In this document: positions 24,223 to 32,217 of the stretch, one piece after another | How positions within the stretch are numbered: position 1 is the first letter of the stretch | Layout of the letters: every line of letters starts with the position of its first letter | Source: Thiotrichaceae bacterium | Lineage (GTDB): Bacteria > Pseudomonadota > Gammaproteobacteria > Beggiatoales > Beggiatoaceae | Direction: 5' to 3' | Assembly: GCA_011391085.1 (NCBI GenBank) | Contig: JAABRD010000042.1 | Location: forward strand, 1 to 45,007 | Length of the DNA stretch: 45,007 nt | The notes under the pieces: generated by a model | What the model was told of the DNA's origin: nothing | The model's input: only the letters and a program-made list of their open reading frames with translations | The model's database searches: none | Program-made: the position numbers and the translations under genes

Positions 24223-26001
24223 TCATACTACCATCACCGGTTCAGAACTCCCCTTTTTGGAAGAGGTTGCAGGTATTGCCACTTTGGCTAAAATCTCCGC
24301 ATCACACAACGGACAAAATTTGTGTTCCCCAGCGAGATAGCCATGTTTGGGACACACCGAGAATGTCGGTGTCACCGTGATGTAAGGTAAATGAAAATTA
24401 GAAAGCACGGTTTGTACCAATTTTTTGCAGGCGGTACCACTGGAAATCCGTTCATTCATATACAGATGCAAAACCGTGCCGCCCGTGTATTTCCGTTGTA
24501 ATTCGTCTTGATGTTCCAAAGCCGTAAACGGGTCATCCGTGAAACCTACCGGTAATTGAGATGAGTTCGTGTAATAAGGACGGTCAGAGGTTCCCGCTTG
24601 TAAAATATCAGGAAACCGTTTGCGGTCCTCTTTGGCAAACCGATATGTGGTGCCCTCCGCAGGCGTGGCTTCCAAGTTATACATGTGCCCCGTCTCCTCC
24701 TGAAAAGCCATCATCTTGTCGCGCACTCGGTCCAGGAAACGGATGGTAAATTGACGACCCCAATCGCTAGTAATGTCATGTTCATCTTTGGTAAAATTGC
24801 GTATCATTTCATTGATACCATTGACACCCAACGTAGAAAAATGGTTGCGCAACGTTCCCAAATAACGTTTGGTATAAGGAAACAAGCCGTTATCCATATA
24901 GTATTGAATGACTTGACGTTTAATTTCCAAACTCTCTTTACCCACGGTTAACAATTCATCTAAGCGTTGGTAGAGACCCGTTTCATCGCCTGCGAAGAGG
25001 TAACCGAGACGCGCACAATTCAAAGTGACGACCCCCAGTGACCCGGTCATTTCGGCAGATCCAAACAGACCATTGCCTCGTTTGAGAAGTTCATCTAATC
25101 GCAGTTGGAGGCGACAACACATCGATCTAATCATGTTCGGTTTCAATTCCGAATTAATAAAATTCTGAAAATAACTGAGTCCATACTTTGCGGTCATTTC
25201 AAACAAGAGGTCCGCATTGGGACTGTCCCAAGGAAAATCGGTGGTGATGTTATACGTGGGAATGGGGAACGTGAACACTCGTCCTTTCGCATCTCCTCTA
25301 GCCATCACTTCAATGTAGGCGCGATTAATCAACTCCATTTCAGCCTGTAAATCGCCATAACAAAAATTCACTTCTTTTCCCCCAATGATGGGTACGTGGT
25401 CACGTAAATCTTCTGGACACGTCCAATCAAAGGTGACGTTAGAAAAGACACTTTGACTGCCCCAACGCGAAGGGACATTGAGGTTATAAATGAACTCTTG
25501 AATGTTTTGTTTCACTTCTCGATAAGAGAGTTTTCCCAAGCGCACAAACGGGGCTAAATAGGTATCAAACGAACTAAATGCTTGGGCACCGGCCCACTCA
25601 TTTTGTAACGTTCCCAAAAAGTTCACCATTTGTCCTATCGCACTGCTAAGATGCTTAGGAGGCGAGGCTTCCACACGACCTGCCACGCCGTTAAAACCTT
25701 CGGTTAACAACATACGGAGGGACCAGCCGGCACAATAACCACTTAACATATCTAAGTCATGAATATGTAAATCGCCACTCCGATGCGCTTCTCCGATGTG
25801 GGGAGGATACAGGTGGGAAAGCCAATAGTTAGCCATGACTTTGCCTGAAACGTTGAGGATTAAACCACCCAGGGAATAGCCTTGATTGGCATTGGCTTTC
25901 ACTCGCCAATCACTTTGATTAAGATATTCCTCCACGGAGGAGGCAACGTCTATCATAGTATTATGAGTGTTAGGTAGCGGGTCATTCTGTCGTTGCAACA
26001 T
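24223..26001 (-). CDS. nrdD: Anaerobic (class III) ribonucleoside-triphosphate reductase, large part
   Basis: Reduces ribonucleotides without oxygen, using a glycyl radical made by NrdG. Family segments are GDLHIHDLDMLSGYCAGWSL, YNLNVPSRWGSQSVFSNVTF, the conserved MCCRL (294-298) with the catalytic-cysteine position, and GSLGVVTLNCARLGYLF. Near the end CPKH (550-553) and CPLC (563-566) form the zinc site. The protein then ends 26 residues later at SSEPVMVV with no RVxGY loop, which full-length relatives carry just after the zinc site. That loop is found in the separate 61-aa gene downstream. There is no N-terminal ATP-cone extension of normal size (the protein begins MLQRQNDPLPNTHN), so allosteric control may be reduced. 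Confidence 0.95.
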   Translation of the reverse strand: MLQRQNDPLPNTHNTMIDVASSVEEYLNQSDWRVKANANQGYSLGGLILNVSGKVMANYWLSHLYPPHIGEAHRSGDLHIHDLDMLSGYCAGWSLRMLLTEGFNGVAGRVEASPPKHLSSAIGQMVNFLGTLQNEWAGAQAFSSFDTYLAPFVRLGKLSYREVKQNIQEFIYNLNVPSRWGSQSVFSNVTFDWTCPEDLRDHVPIIGGKEVNFCYGDLQAEMELINRAYIEVMARGDAKGRVFTFPIPTYNITTDFPWDSPNADLLFEMTAKYGLSYFQNFINSELKPNMIRSMCCRLQLRLDELLKRGNGLFGSAEMTGSLGVVTLNCARLGYLFAGDETGLYQRLDELLTVGKESLEIKRQVIQYYMDNGLFPYTKRYLGTLRNHFSTLGVNGINEMIRNFTKDEHDITSDWGRQFTIRFLDRVRDKMMAFQEETGHMYNLEATPAEGTTYRFAKEDRKRFPDILQAGTSDRPYYTNSSQLPVGFTDDPFTALEHQDELQRKYTGGTVLHLYMNERISSGTACKKLVQTVLSNFHLPYITVTPTFSVCPKHGYLAGEHKFCPLCDAEILAKVAIPATSSKKGSSEPVMVV

Positions 26002-26027
26002 AGGTTTGTGTATCAGAAGTCATAATT

Positions 26028-26083
26028 CCAGGAGTTCAAAACGTAGCTTTGTCTGTGCAAAGCTACGTTTTGGACTCCTGGTT
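26028..26083. repeat. Full copy of the CCAGGAGTTCAAA hairpin repeat
   Basis: The outer arms ATTCCAGGAGTTCAAAACGT and ACGTTTTGGACTCCTGG flank the inner AGCTTTGTCTGTGCAAAGCT. This is the clearest long member of a family with copies at 6419, 7190, 9668, 27252, 29461, 30431, 32171, 33481, 34290 and 35622. It lies 27 bp upstream of nrdD. Confidence 0.85.
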
Positions 26084-26088
26084 GGTAT

Positions 26089-26235
26089 ACATAGTGATAT
26101 TCGTATAAATTTGTATATATTCTCTGGAGCGCAATAAGAATTATTGCGCCAGGCGCCCGCTATGCTACGGCGCAAAGTGCCGCAATAATTCGCGCTCCAG
26201 AAGGAATCGTACAAATTTAGTGGAATATTACTATA
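26089..26235. mobile_element. Miniature inverted-repeat element, copy B
   Basis: About 147 bp. The left end reads ATAGTGATATTCGTATAAAT, then CTCTGGAGCGCAATAAGAAT and ATTGCGCC. The right end reads back CAATAATTCGCGCTCCAGA, ATCGTACAAATTTAGTGG and AATATTACTATAT. The core is GCGCCCGCTATGCTACGGCG, shared exactly with copy C. There is no open frame. Short TATA-like duplications at the ends are possible target-site duplications. Confidence 0.85.
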
Positions 26236-26643
26236 TTGGTTAGTATTGTTGTATTATTATTAGTTGTAATTATACTTTATTGAAGTATAAAAAGCAACAC
26301 TGCGGAATTTTCAAGGCGTTCACAATGAGACTTATGATAAAATGAAAAATGAAATTTTGTCAACAAAAAAATATTTTTATGAATCAATGAGTTACTTGTT
26401 AGTCTTTGAAATAAAACACAATTTTATTTTAGTTAATATCTTAGTTTAATTGAATGTATTGTATGTATTATGTTTTATCTCAATAAGTTAGCTATAAAAG
26501 AGAATTTTGTTGCACCTTTTTAGATAACCGTGCAACAAATTTTTTACAATGAAATAAGCAGGTTATATCGTTTTTTCAAGAGTAAGTTGTCATATATCAA
26601 CAAAATCTTTTTAAATTTACATTAATCAAACATTTATAAAAAA
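26236..26643. other. AT-rich gene-free spacer with a hairpin at 26503-26543
   Basis: This is markedly richer in A and T than the surroundings. TTGTTGCAC (26507-26515) and GTGCAACAA (26530-26538) form a perfect 9-bp stem, extended by partial A/T pairing and followed by ATTTTTT, so it can act as a terminator on the plus strand or an operator. I saw no FNR box (TTGAT-N4-ATCAA) for the anaerobic genes. The region must hold the promoters of nrdD (minus) and the methyltransferase (plus). Confidence 0.55.
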
Positions 26644-27270
26644 ATGACGACTTGTGCAGAGTGGAACCTTCGTTATCAGACTGTCACGGATATTCCCAAC
26701 CCATGTCAGGTACTTTACGAGAATGTTCATTTGTTACCCGCCAGCGGGGTTGCTTTAGATTTGGCTTGTGGGTTAGGGGCCAATGCAGTATGGTTAGCCC
26801 AGCACGGTTTAGAAACGTTCGCGTGGGATTATTCGTCGGTGGCAATTGGGCGTTGTCGAGAATATGTCGTTACTCACCACCCCAATCTTTTGGAAGAAGG
26901 TCGTCATCTCCTCCATCTTGAAGTGCGTGATGTGATAACCTTCCCACCTCCTCCAAACACGTTTGATGTCATGGTGGTCTGTCGTTTTTTGGAACGTCGT
27001 TTAATACCCGACATCGTTGCGGCCTTGAAACCTGGGGGGATGTTGTTTTATCAAACCTTTACTCGTGCTTTGGTGAGTGCCGGAGGACCTAAAAATCCCG
27101 AATATCGGTTAGCAGAAAATGAGTTACTGAAGATGTTTCAAGAATTACAGGTGGTGGCATATCGAGAGGAGGGAGAAGTTGGAGATAAGACGCGGGGATT
27201 TCGGAATGAAGCGATGTTGGTGGCGAGAAAAGCTTTGTCAGGAATCCACAGCCAGGAGTTCAAAGCGTAG
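26644..27270 (+). CDS. Class I SAM-dependent methyltransferase (TehB-like)
   Basis: A 208-residue Rossmann methyltransferase. ALDLACGLGANAVWLAQHGL (residues 38-57) is motif I, the SAM-binding loop; TFAWDYSSVAIGR supplies the acidic residue at the end of beta-2; FDVMVVCRFLERRLIPDIVA and ALKPGGMLFYQTF are the later motifs. Close relatives are annotated as tellurite-resistance TehB or thiopurine methyltransferase-like. The true substrate is unknown. The last residues (GIHSQEFKA) and the TAG stop are encoded by a dispersed hairpin repeat that begins at 27252, so the natural C-terminus has been replaced or extended by repeat DNA. No clear Shine-Dalgarno precedes ATG 26644, which follows a run of A. 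Confidence 0.9.
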   Translation: MTTCAEWNLRYQTVTDIPNPCQVLYENVHLLPASGVALDLACGLGANAVWLAQHGLETFAWDYSSVAIGRCREYVVTHHPNLLEEGRHLLHLEVRDVITFPPPPNTFDVMVVCRFLERRLIPDIVAALKPGGMLFYQTFTRALVSAGGPKNPEYRLAENELLKMFQELQVVAYREEGEVGDKTRGFRNEAMLVARKALSGIHSQEFKA

Positions 27271-27299
27271 CTTTGACAAAGTTGCGCTTTGGACTCCTG
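27252..27299. repeat. Hairpin repeat overlapping the methyltransferase stop
   Basis: CCAGGAGTTCAAAGCGTAGC and GTTGCGCTTTGGACTCCTG are the arms. The repeat supplies the TAG stop of the methyltransferase and ends 8 bp before the 3' end of the convergent TPR gene, where it may terminate both. Confidence 0.75.
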
Positions 27300-27307
27300 A
27301 CGTTGTT

Positions 27308-29416
27308 TTACTGGTGTTTGAGTAACGTCTGCACCCGCTGTTGAATGGCTTGAAGGTTAAAACTCACTACCTGAGTACGTCCCAAAGCTAAGGCGGTTTG
27401 ATAATAATTCAAAGCCGTTTTGGATTGATTCAATTGGTCTAAACTGACAGCTAGATTATAAGCGTAATCGGCCTTATTACTGTCATAACGATAAGCTTCA
27501 AAATAAGCTTGTTGTGCTTGGGCCCAGCGTTCTTGATTAGCATATAGATTCCCTAAACTAAAGTAAATGTAGGCCGACCGTGGCGCCTTCTCCAATAGCA
27601 ACTTGAGTTGACTTTCATTGTCAGAAGAACGATTATCCAAGGTGTTGAGGAGACCCACTTGGGCGTAAGTATCTTGAGGATAGAATTTGAGGAGGAGGCG
27701 ATAATATTGTTGCGCCGCGGGCATGTCACCGCGTCGCACTGCTACTGCGGCTAAACCCAGAAGGGCATCATGATTGGTTTGATCTTGTTGCAACGCACGG
27801 GTGTAAATTTGTTCCGCGGTTTTGGCATCCCCGCGCTGAAAGGCAGCGTAAGCAGTGGCTATATCTTGGTTAACTTGTTGCGAGAGAGACTTTTTCAAGC
27901 GTGGTTGCAGATCAGTGGCACTTTGTACCTTAGATTCTGAAGTGGTTAGCGGTTCCGGAGTCTTTGATTGAGGAGGTTGCGATTCCGTTTTAGATGGCTT
28001 GGTGGTTGCCGCTGGAGGTGATTCGCTGGAACGAGTGGGCTTAGGTTCGAGAACCCGTTTGGGGGCTTCCTCTTTTGGGGTTTCCGCAGACTTTGCCACG
28101 GTTGTTGACGACCCCATTTCTCGTTGTTGATTGATTTCGGCTATCAACGGTTTTGCGTCAGCTAAGACACGAATAGGGTTAGCAGACAAGAGAGGACTGG
28201 TCACCTCAGAAACAGTTGGTTCAGAGGATTGGTTGGTCACCTTTTGAGGAGACGATGTTGACGTAGCCGTCTCTGTCACAGGGGTTGGCGGAGGTGAAGA
28301 GAGGTTTGCGGATTGGGGCTGGCTTCCTACCGTCTTAGTTTCCTTGGTGATGTGAATCCCTTTAGGAGGTGTATTATGAGGGACCAGTTTATCAGATAAT
28401 TTGAATGGTTGCGATGGAGTTTTGCCTAAGAAGAGACTGGCACTGGTCAAAGTGTAGTAGTAATAACCTCCTGTTCCCAAGCCAATCAAGACTACGCCTA
28501 TCAAGGCATAGAAAATTTTGGTACGAGAGGCGGTTGGCGTCACCCCCGCGGCAAACAGACGTTGGGCCGCTTCAGGTTCGGTTCTAGAAGCGGTTTGCGT
28601 AAACACTCTGCGGGTGGTAGAAGGCGATTCCACTCCTTCTCGCGCTTCTGAAGTGGCAGAATGCAGGTCCAGTTCAAGAGGTGAGGGACCAAACAGATAT
28701 TCTCCTTCTGTGGAAGCGACAGTGGTAGAATTCGCTGTACTTTTCTCGTGTTGCCACTCTCGTAAACTGAAACCTTGAATTTTATTAAAATTTTCTCCCG
28801 GGGTGGTATCTGGAACTGTTTCCAGTTTATCCACAGTATCGACTGTTTCTTCTTTATCGACGATTTCTTTATCGACGGTTTCTTTTGGAGATTCGAGATA
28901 GTCAACAGTGGTCACCATTGCCGGTACTTCAGACAGTGGTTCAGAAGTGGCCGACCACGCGGGGCCTGCTTCGCTATTGTCAGTATCAAAAGAGTCTTGC
29001 AGAAAGCGATGTTCATTCCAGTTGACCGACGCACTGGTTACGGTGGATTCATTCGACGTTAACGAAGCGGGTGAAGGTGCCGAGTCGTCTTTAAAATCAG
29101 TCAATAAATCGCTTTGCCAGGCCGTTTTTGCAGAAGCGGGGTCTTCTAATTCTGAGGTAGCCAGTTGGGAAGTCTTATCATTTTCTGGCGATTGAGTTTT
29201 CCACCATTCTTTGGTATAGACGAAATTATCTTCTACAGGAGGTGTTTGAGACGTTGATGTTACGGAAGGCGGAAGTTCTTTTGAATCCGGCGGAAAAGAG
29301 ACGGTATCATTCCACTCGGTTAAGAGAGTGTCGGAAAAATTGGAAGGAGGGTCTTCTGGTGCAGTGGATTTTTTGGCTTGTTCAGCTTTTTTTAAGGCAT
29401 CCATTAAGAGACTCAT
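27308..29416 (-). CDS. TPR-containing inner-membrane protein with MSLLMDALKKAEQAK start
   Basis: A 702-residue protein. The N-terminal MSLLMDALKKAEQAKK is a recurrent motif of secretion- and pilus-associated proteins (GspB/MshN-like) in gammaproteobacteria. Residues about 20-295 are a low-complexity Ser/Thr/Glu/Pro region in the cytoplasm, including a repeated TVDK/IVDKEE stretch. A single membrane helix follows (IFYALIGVVLIGLGTGG, 301-322), then another disordered Pro/Ser/Thr segment, and tetratricopeptide repeats from about 525 to the end (IATAYAAFQRGDAKTAEQIY; ALLGLAAVAVRRGDMPAAQQ). The TPR part would be periplasmic. A role in assembling a secretion or type IV pilus-like apparatus is an inference from the motif. 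No partner gene is nearby. Confidence 0.85.
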   Translation of the reverse strand: MSLLMDALKKAEQAKKSTAPEDPPSNFSDTLLTEWNDTVSFPPDSKELPPSVTSTSQTPPVEDNFVYTKEWWKTQSPENDKTSQLATSELEDPASAKTAWQSDLLTDFKDDSAPSPASLTSNESTVTSASVNWNEHRFLQDSFDTDNSEAGPAWSATSEPLSEVPAMVTTVDYLESPKETVDKEIVDKEETVDTVDKLETVPDTTPGENFNKIQGFSLREWQHEKSTANSTTVASTEGEYLFGPSPLELDLHSATSEAREGVESPSTTRRVFTQTASRTEPEAAQRLFAAGVTPTASRTKIFYALIGVVLIGLGTGGYYYYTLTSASLFLGKTPSQPFKLSDKLVPHNTPPKGIHITKETKTVGSQPQSANLSSPPPTPVTETATSTSSPQKVTNQSSEPTVSEVTSPLLSANPIRVLADAKPLIAEINQQREMGSSTTVAKSAETPKEEAPKRVLEPKPTRSSESPPAATTKPSKTESQPPQSKTPEPLTTSESKVQSATDLQPRLKKSLSQQVNQDIATAYAAFQRGDAKTAEQIYTRALQQDQTNHDALLGLAAVAVRRGDMPAAQQYYRLLLKFYPQDTYAQVGLLNTLDNRSSDNESQLKLLLEKAPRSAYIYFSLGNLYANQERWAQAQQAYFEAYRYDSNKADYAYNLAVSLDQLNQSKTALNYYQTALALGRTQVVSFNLQAIQQRVQTLLKHQ

Positions 29417-29460
29417 GATAGCGATTTCTCCAAGTTAAGTAAAGTAAAAGATTCTGTGTC

Positions 29461-29625
29461 CAGGAGTCCAAGGCATGGCTTTGTATCGACAAAGTTGCGC
29501 GGTGTGTTGAACTCCTGGAATTTTATAGTAATATTCCTTAATCAATCGATAGGTGGACTAGAGGCTTTAGCCGGAGAGTGCTGGACAGATATTGAAATCA
29601 CCGTGCCATCCTCCGGCTGAAGCCT
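29461..29625. repeat. Hairpin repeat plus GGCTTTAGCCGG units
   Basis: 29461-29519 is an imperfect CCAGGAGTCCAAGG copy upstream of the TPR gene. A lone element end, TATAGTAATATTCC, lies at about 29526-29539. Then GGACTAGAGGCTTTAGCCGG (about 29553) and CTCCGGCTGAAGCCTC (about 29610) form a loose palindrome. No gene was seen. Confidence 0.7.
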
Positions 29626-29628
29626 CAC

Positions 29629-29768
29629 TGCCATTAAGTTAAGGTACGGTGGAGTGGAGGCTTTAGCCGGCCGGCGGTAGGCGTCCCGCAATTTTAGTAG
29701 GGAGGTGATGCCTACTGCCGTCCGGCTAAAGCCTCCACTCCAACGGGATTTTCCTTAACTTAATGGCA
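29629..29768. repeat. Complete composite palindrome
   Basis: The outer arms TGCCATTAAGTTAAGG (29629-29644) and CCTTAACTTAATGGCA (29753-29768) are perfect. The inner arms (29650 onward, TGGAGTGGAGGCTTTAGCCG; and to 29742, CGGCTAAAGCCTCCACTCCA) are nearly perfect. The outer arms are the same as at 1313-1435, but the inner palindrome is a different family, the one that stands alone at 9572-9666. Bases 1-67 of the window are the right half of another copy. Confidence 0.9.
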
Positions 29769-29827
29769 TTGCCGTGTACGGGGTGCAGAATGAGAGAGAA
29801 TATTACTCTATTTGTTGCGTAAAGAGA

Positions 29828-30379
29828 TTAGCTACGTACCAATCCAGCTTCGACTCGATCACGGGTTGGTTTATCAAGCAACGTGTCAATGAGTTTTAAC
29901 GCAAAATCCATGGCGGTGCCAGGCCCTCTGGAGGTGATGACGTTATCATCTTTAACAACCGGGGCATTGATAAATTTGGTGGTAGGTAGAGACATGTTAT
30001 CCAACACGCCAGGATAACTGGTTGCCGTTTTCTGATGGAGAATCCCAGCGGTGGCCAGGACCTTAGGCGCCGCACAGATGGCCGCAGTGTACTTGCCTTG
30101 CTGGTGCATGTCTTTGAGGAGTTTGTGAATGCGATGATCATTATTGAGGTGGTCAGACCCTGGCAAACCACCTGGAAGAACGATCATATCATACGTTTGT
30201 TGAAGGGCCTGGTCCAAAGTGGTATCTGGAACAAGGACTACGCCGCGGCTGGCGGTTACGGGTTTGTCATCCAGACCTGCGGTGACAACGGTAATATTGG
30301 CGCGTCTGAGGAGATCAATAATGGTAACGGCTTCTAGTTCTTCACAACCTTGGGCAAGTGGGATAAGGACAGTAGGCAT
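29828..30379 (-). CDS. yajL: DJ-1/PfpI family protein, YajL type
   Basis: A 183-residue DJ-1 fold protein. VLIPLAQGCEELEAVTIIDL carries the conserved Glu, and AAICAAPKVLATAGILH the nucleophile-elbow Cys. MIVLPGGLPGSDHL is the glycine loop. YajL-type proteins protect against oxidative and electrophile stress and have been reported as chaperones or deglycases. The length is normal and the ATG start at 30379 is clear. It lies downstream of ctpA on the same strand, separated by a hairpin repeat. Confidence 0.93.
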   Translation of the reverse strand: MPTVLIPLAQGCEELEAVTIIDLLRRANITVVTAGLDDKPVTASRGVVLVPDTTLDQALQQTYDMIVLPGGLPGSDHLNNDHRIHKLLKDMHQQGKYTAAICAAPKVLATAGILHQKTATSYPGVLDNMSLPTTKFINAPVVKDDNVITSRGPGTAMDFALKLIDTLLDKPTRDRVEAGLVRS

Positions 30380-30430
30380 AGTTTAGATTCTCGAAATAGG
30401 TAAAGAAGGCGTCCAAAACGTGTTAGAGAA

Positions 30431-30456
30431 GGAGTCCAAAACAGGTTTTGGACTCC
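30431..30456. terminator. Hairpin after ctpA
   Basis: GGAGTCCAAAAC (30431-30442) pairs perfectly with GTTTTGGACTCC (30445-30456). It lies 16 bp downstream of the ctpA stop and upstream of yajL. It is a short member of the 3'-end hairpin family. Confidence 0.65.
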
Positions 30457-30471
30457 AGTTGGTAGGAAATC

Positions 30472-31863
30472 TTATGAGGCGTTTCCAATAACTGCTAACC
30501 CTTTTAACAGGGTCAAAGCTTCATGCAAGGCATAATCTGATTTTATCAGCGGTTCTTCTTCAGCAGTGACATCGGTCTCGTCCGTTTTGGAATCCGCTGG
30601 CTTCTTCGGCTTGTTCGGAGTTACTTTCATCTCCTCCTTCTCCTTGCCTTTCTCCTTACCCTTATCAGACTTGCTATTTTGCAAGTGTTTGGGGAGATCG
30701 GCTTCGTCAAAACCACTGTCTTCATCACCTTCTACGGAGGAGATTTCGACTTTGTTGATTTTAATGTCTGGTTCAATGCCTTTGGCTTGAATAGAACGGC
30801 CATTGGGAGTATAATAGCGGGCCGTCGTGAGTTTCAAGGCCGAGTTGCTGTTCTTCATGGGCAAAATGGTTTGTACGGAACCTTTTCCAAACGTCTTGGA
30901 ACCCATGATAATGGCACGTTTGTGGTCTTGGAGGGCGCCTGCAACGATTTCTGCGGCAGAAGCAGAACCGTTGTTGACGAGAACCACCATGGGGGCACCA
31001 CCAATGAGGTCATCAGAACGTGCATTGAATTTAAGAGAGGCATCGCTGACCCGACCTTCAGTATAGACGATTAGACCACTTTTCAGGAAAGCATCGGAAA
31101 TGTCAACTGCGGCATTGAGAACACCACCCGGATTGTTACGCAGATCCAACACAACTCCTTTGATACCAGTTTTGTTGTTCTCTTTTTTGAGGTCCCCGAT
31201 AGCTTTTTCCAAATCGTCATACGTGTGGGACTGAAAATGGCTAACACGAATATAACCATAGCCAGGTTCGAGGGTTCGTTGCTTGACACTTTTGACTTGA
31301 ATAATGTCGCGCACGATGTCTATGGTAAGAGGCTTGTCTTCGTTTTCACGGACGATAGTGAGTTTGATACGAGTGCCAGGTTTGCCACGCATGACTTTAA
31401 CGGCGTCGTTAAGAGTCATGCCTTTGACAGGGGTGTCATTAAGACGAATGATCAGGTCGCCAGCTTTGACTCCGGCGCGTTGGGCAGGGGTGTCATCAAT
31501 GGGGGCGATGACTTTGACAAAGCCGTTGTCCATGCCGACTTCAATGCCAAGTCCACCAAATTCGCCACCTGTGCTGATGGTCAGTTCTTGATAAGCCTCT
31601 TGATTTAAGTAGCTGGAGTGCGGATCCAAACCGCTTAACATGCCTTGAATGGCATTTTCAATGAGAGTTTTGTCTTCCACTGTCTCAACGTAATCCGTTT
31701 TGACTTTTTGAAAGACTTCGGTGAAGGTGCGGAGTTCCTCAAAAGGAATGGAACTTGTGATTTCCTCGCGTTCGGCAAACACGGTGGTGCCACCCAGGGC
31801 GATGAAGGAACCGAGGACGGAGCCGATTAAGAGGGGGGGTAGGTGACGAACTAAGATTTGCAT
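30472..31863 (-). CDS. ctpA: S41 family C-terminal processing peptidase
   Basis: A periplasmic serine protease of the CtpA/Prc family that trims exported proteins and controls cell-wall hydrolases. The N-terminus MQILVRHLPPLLIGSVLGSF is a signal/anchor helix. The PDZ domain is about residues 90-175 (GGEFGGLGIEVGMDNGFVKV; GDLIIRLNDTPVKGMTLNDA). VNNGSASAAEIVAGALQDH holds the catalytic Ser and KTFGKGSVQTI the catalytic Lys. The tail is Lys/Glu-rich and then acidic. ATG 31863 is chosen: it has GGAGA upstream and a proper signal sequence, and a TATACT -10-like box lies at 31909-31914. The product is 463 residues. It is followed by yajL and preceded at a distance by envC, the usual envC-ctpA neighbourhood. 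Confidence 0.95.
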   Translation of the reverse strand: MQILVRHLPPLLIGSVLGSFIALGGTTVFAEREEITSSIPFEELRTFTEVFQKVKTDYVETVEDKTLIENAIQGMLSGLDPHSSYLNQEAYQELTISTGGEFGGLGIEVGMDNGFVKVIAPIDDTPAQRAGVKAGDLIIRLNDTPVKGMTLNDAVKVMRGKPGTRIKLTIVRENEDKPLTIDIVRDIIQVKSVKQRTLEPGYGYIRVSHFQSHTYDDLEKAIGDLKKENNKTGIKGVVLDLRNNPGGVLNAAVDISDAFLKSGLIVYTEGRVSDASLKFNARSDDLIGGAPMVVLVNNGSASAAEIVAGALQDHKRAIIMGSKTFGKGSVQTILPMKNSNSALKLTTARYYTPNGRSIQAKGIEPDIKINKVEISSVEGDEDSGFDEADLPKHLQNSKSDKGKEKGKEKEEMKVTPNKPKKPADSKTDETDVTAEEEPLIKSDYALHEALTLLKGLAVIGNAS

Positions 31864-31920
31864 GATTTTCTCCAGAGATTTATATTGAGTAAATGAAAGT
31901 TGATTTTTAGTATAGCACAA

Positions 31921-32217
31921 TTATTTTTCGAAAAGATTCGAAAAGAAATGAGTATTTGTAGTGAACCGCCACTTTTTTAAATAACCGCTTGATATTCTTG
32001 TCATAATTTTCAATTAGTAAATTTTACTAGGGGGGTTATTCCCCTGTTGACCTAAAAATTGATGCAACAAGTATAAGGATTGTTGATATTTATTTACCAT
32101 AAAAATAGAAAGAATATTGTGAAACGGTTATTTTTCAAATTTTTCAAATTTTTCAAATTCAAATTCTTTCCAGGAGTTCAAAGCTGCGCTTTGAACTCCT
32201 GATTTTTTGTTTCTCCC
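31921..32217. other. AT-rich spacer with a short tandem repeat and a perfect hairpin
   Basis: ATTTTTCAAA occurs three times in tandem at about 32131-32160. CAGGAGTTCAAAGC (32171-32184) and GCTTTGAACTCCTG (32188-32201) form a perfect 14-bp stem, followed by ATTTTTTG on the plus strand. It sits 17 bp after the envC stop (envC is on the minus strand), so it marks that gene's 3' end. Confidence 0.7.

Noticed and set aside
26236-26643. FNR or NrdR boxes controlling nrdD
   Set aside because: I saw half-sites only; AT-rich sequence makes chance matches likely.
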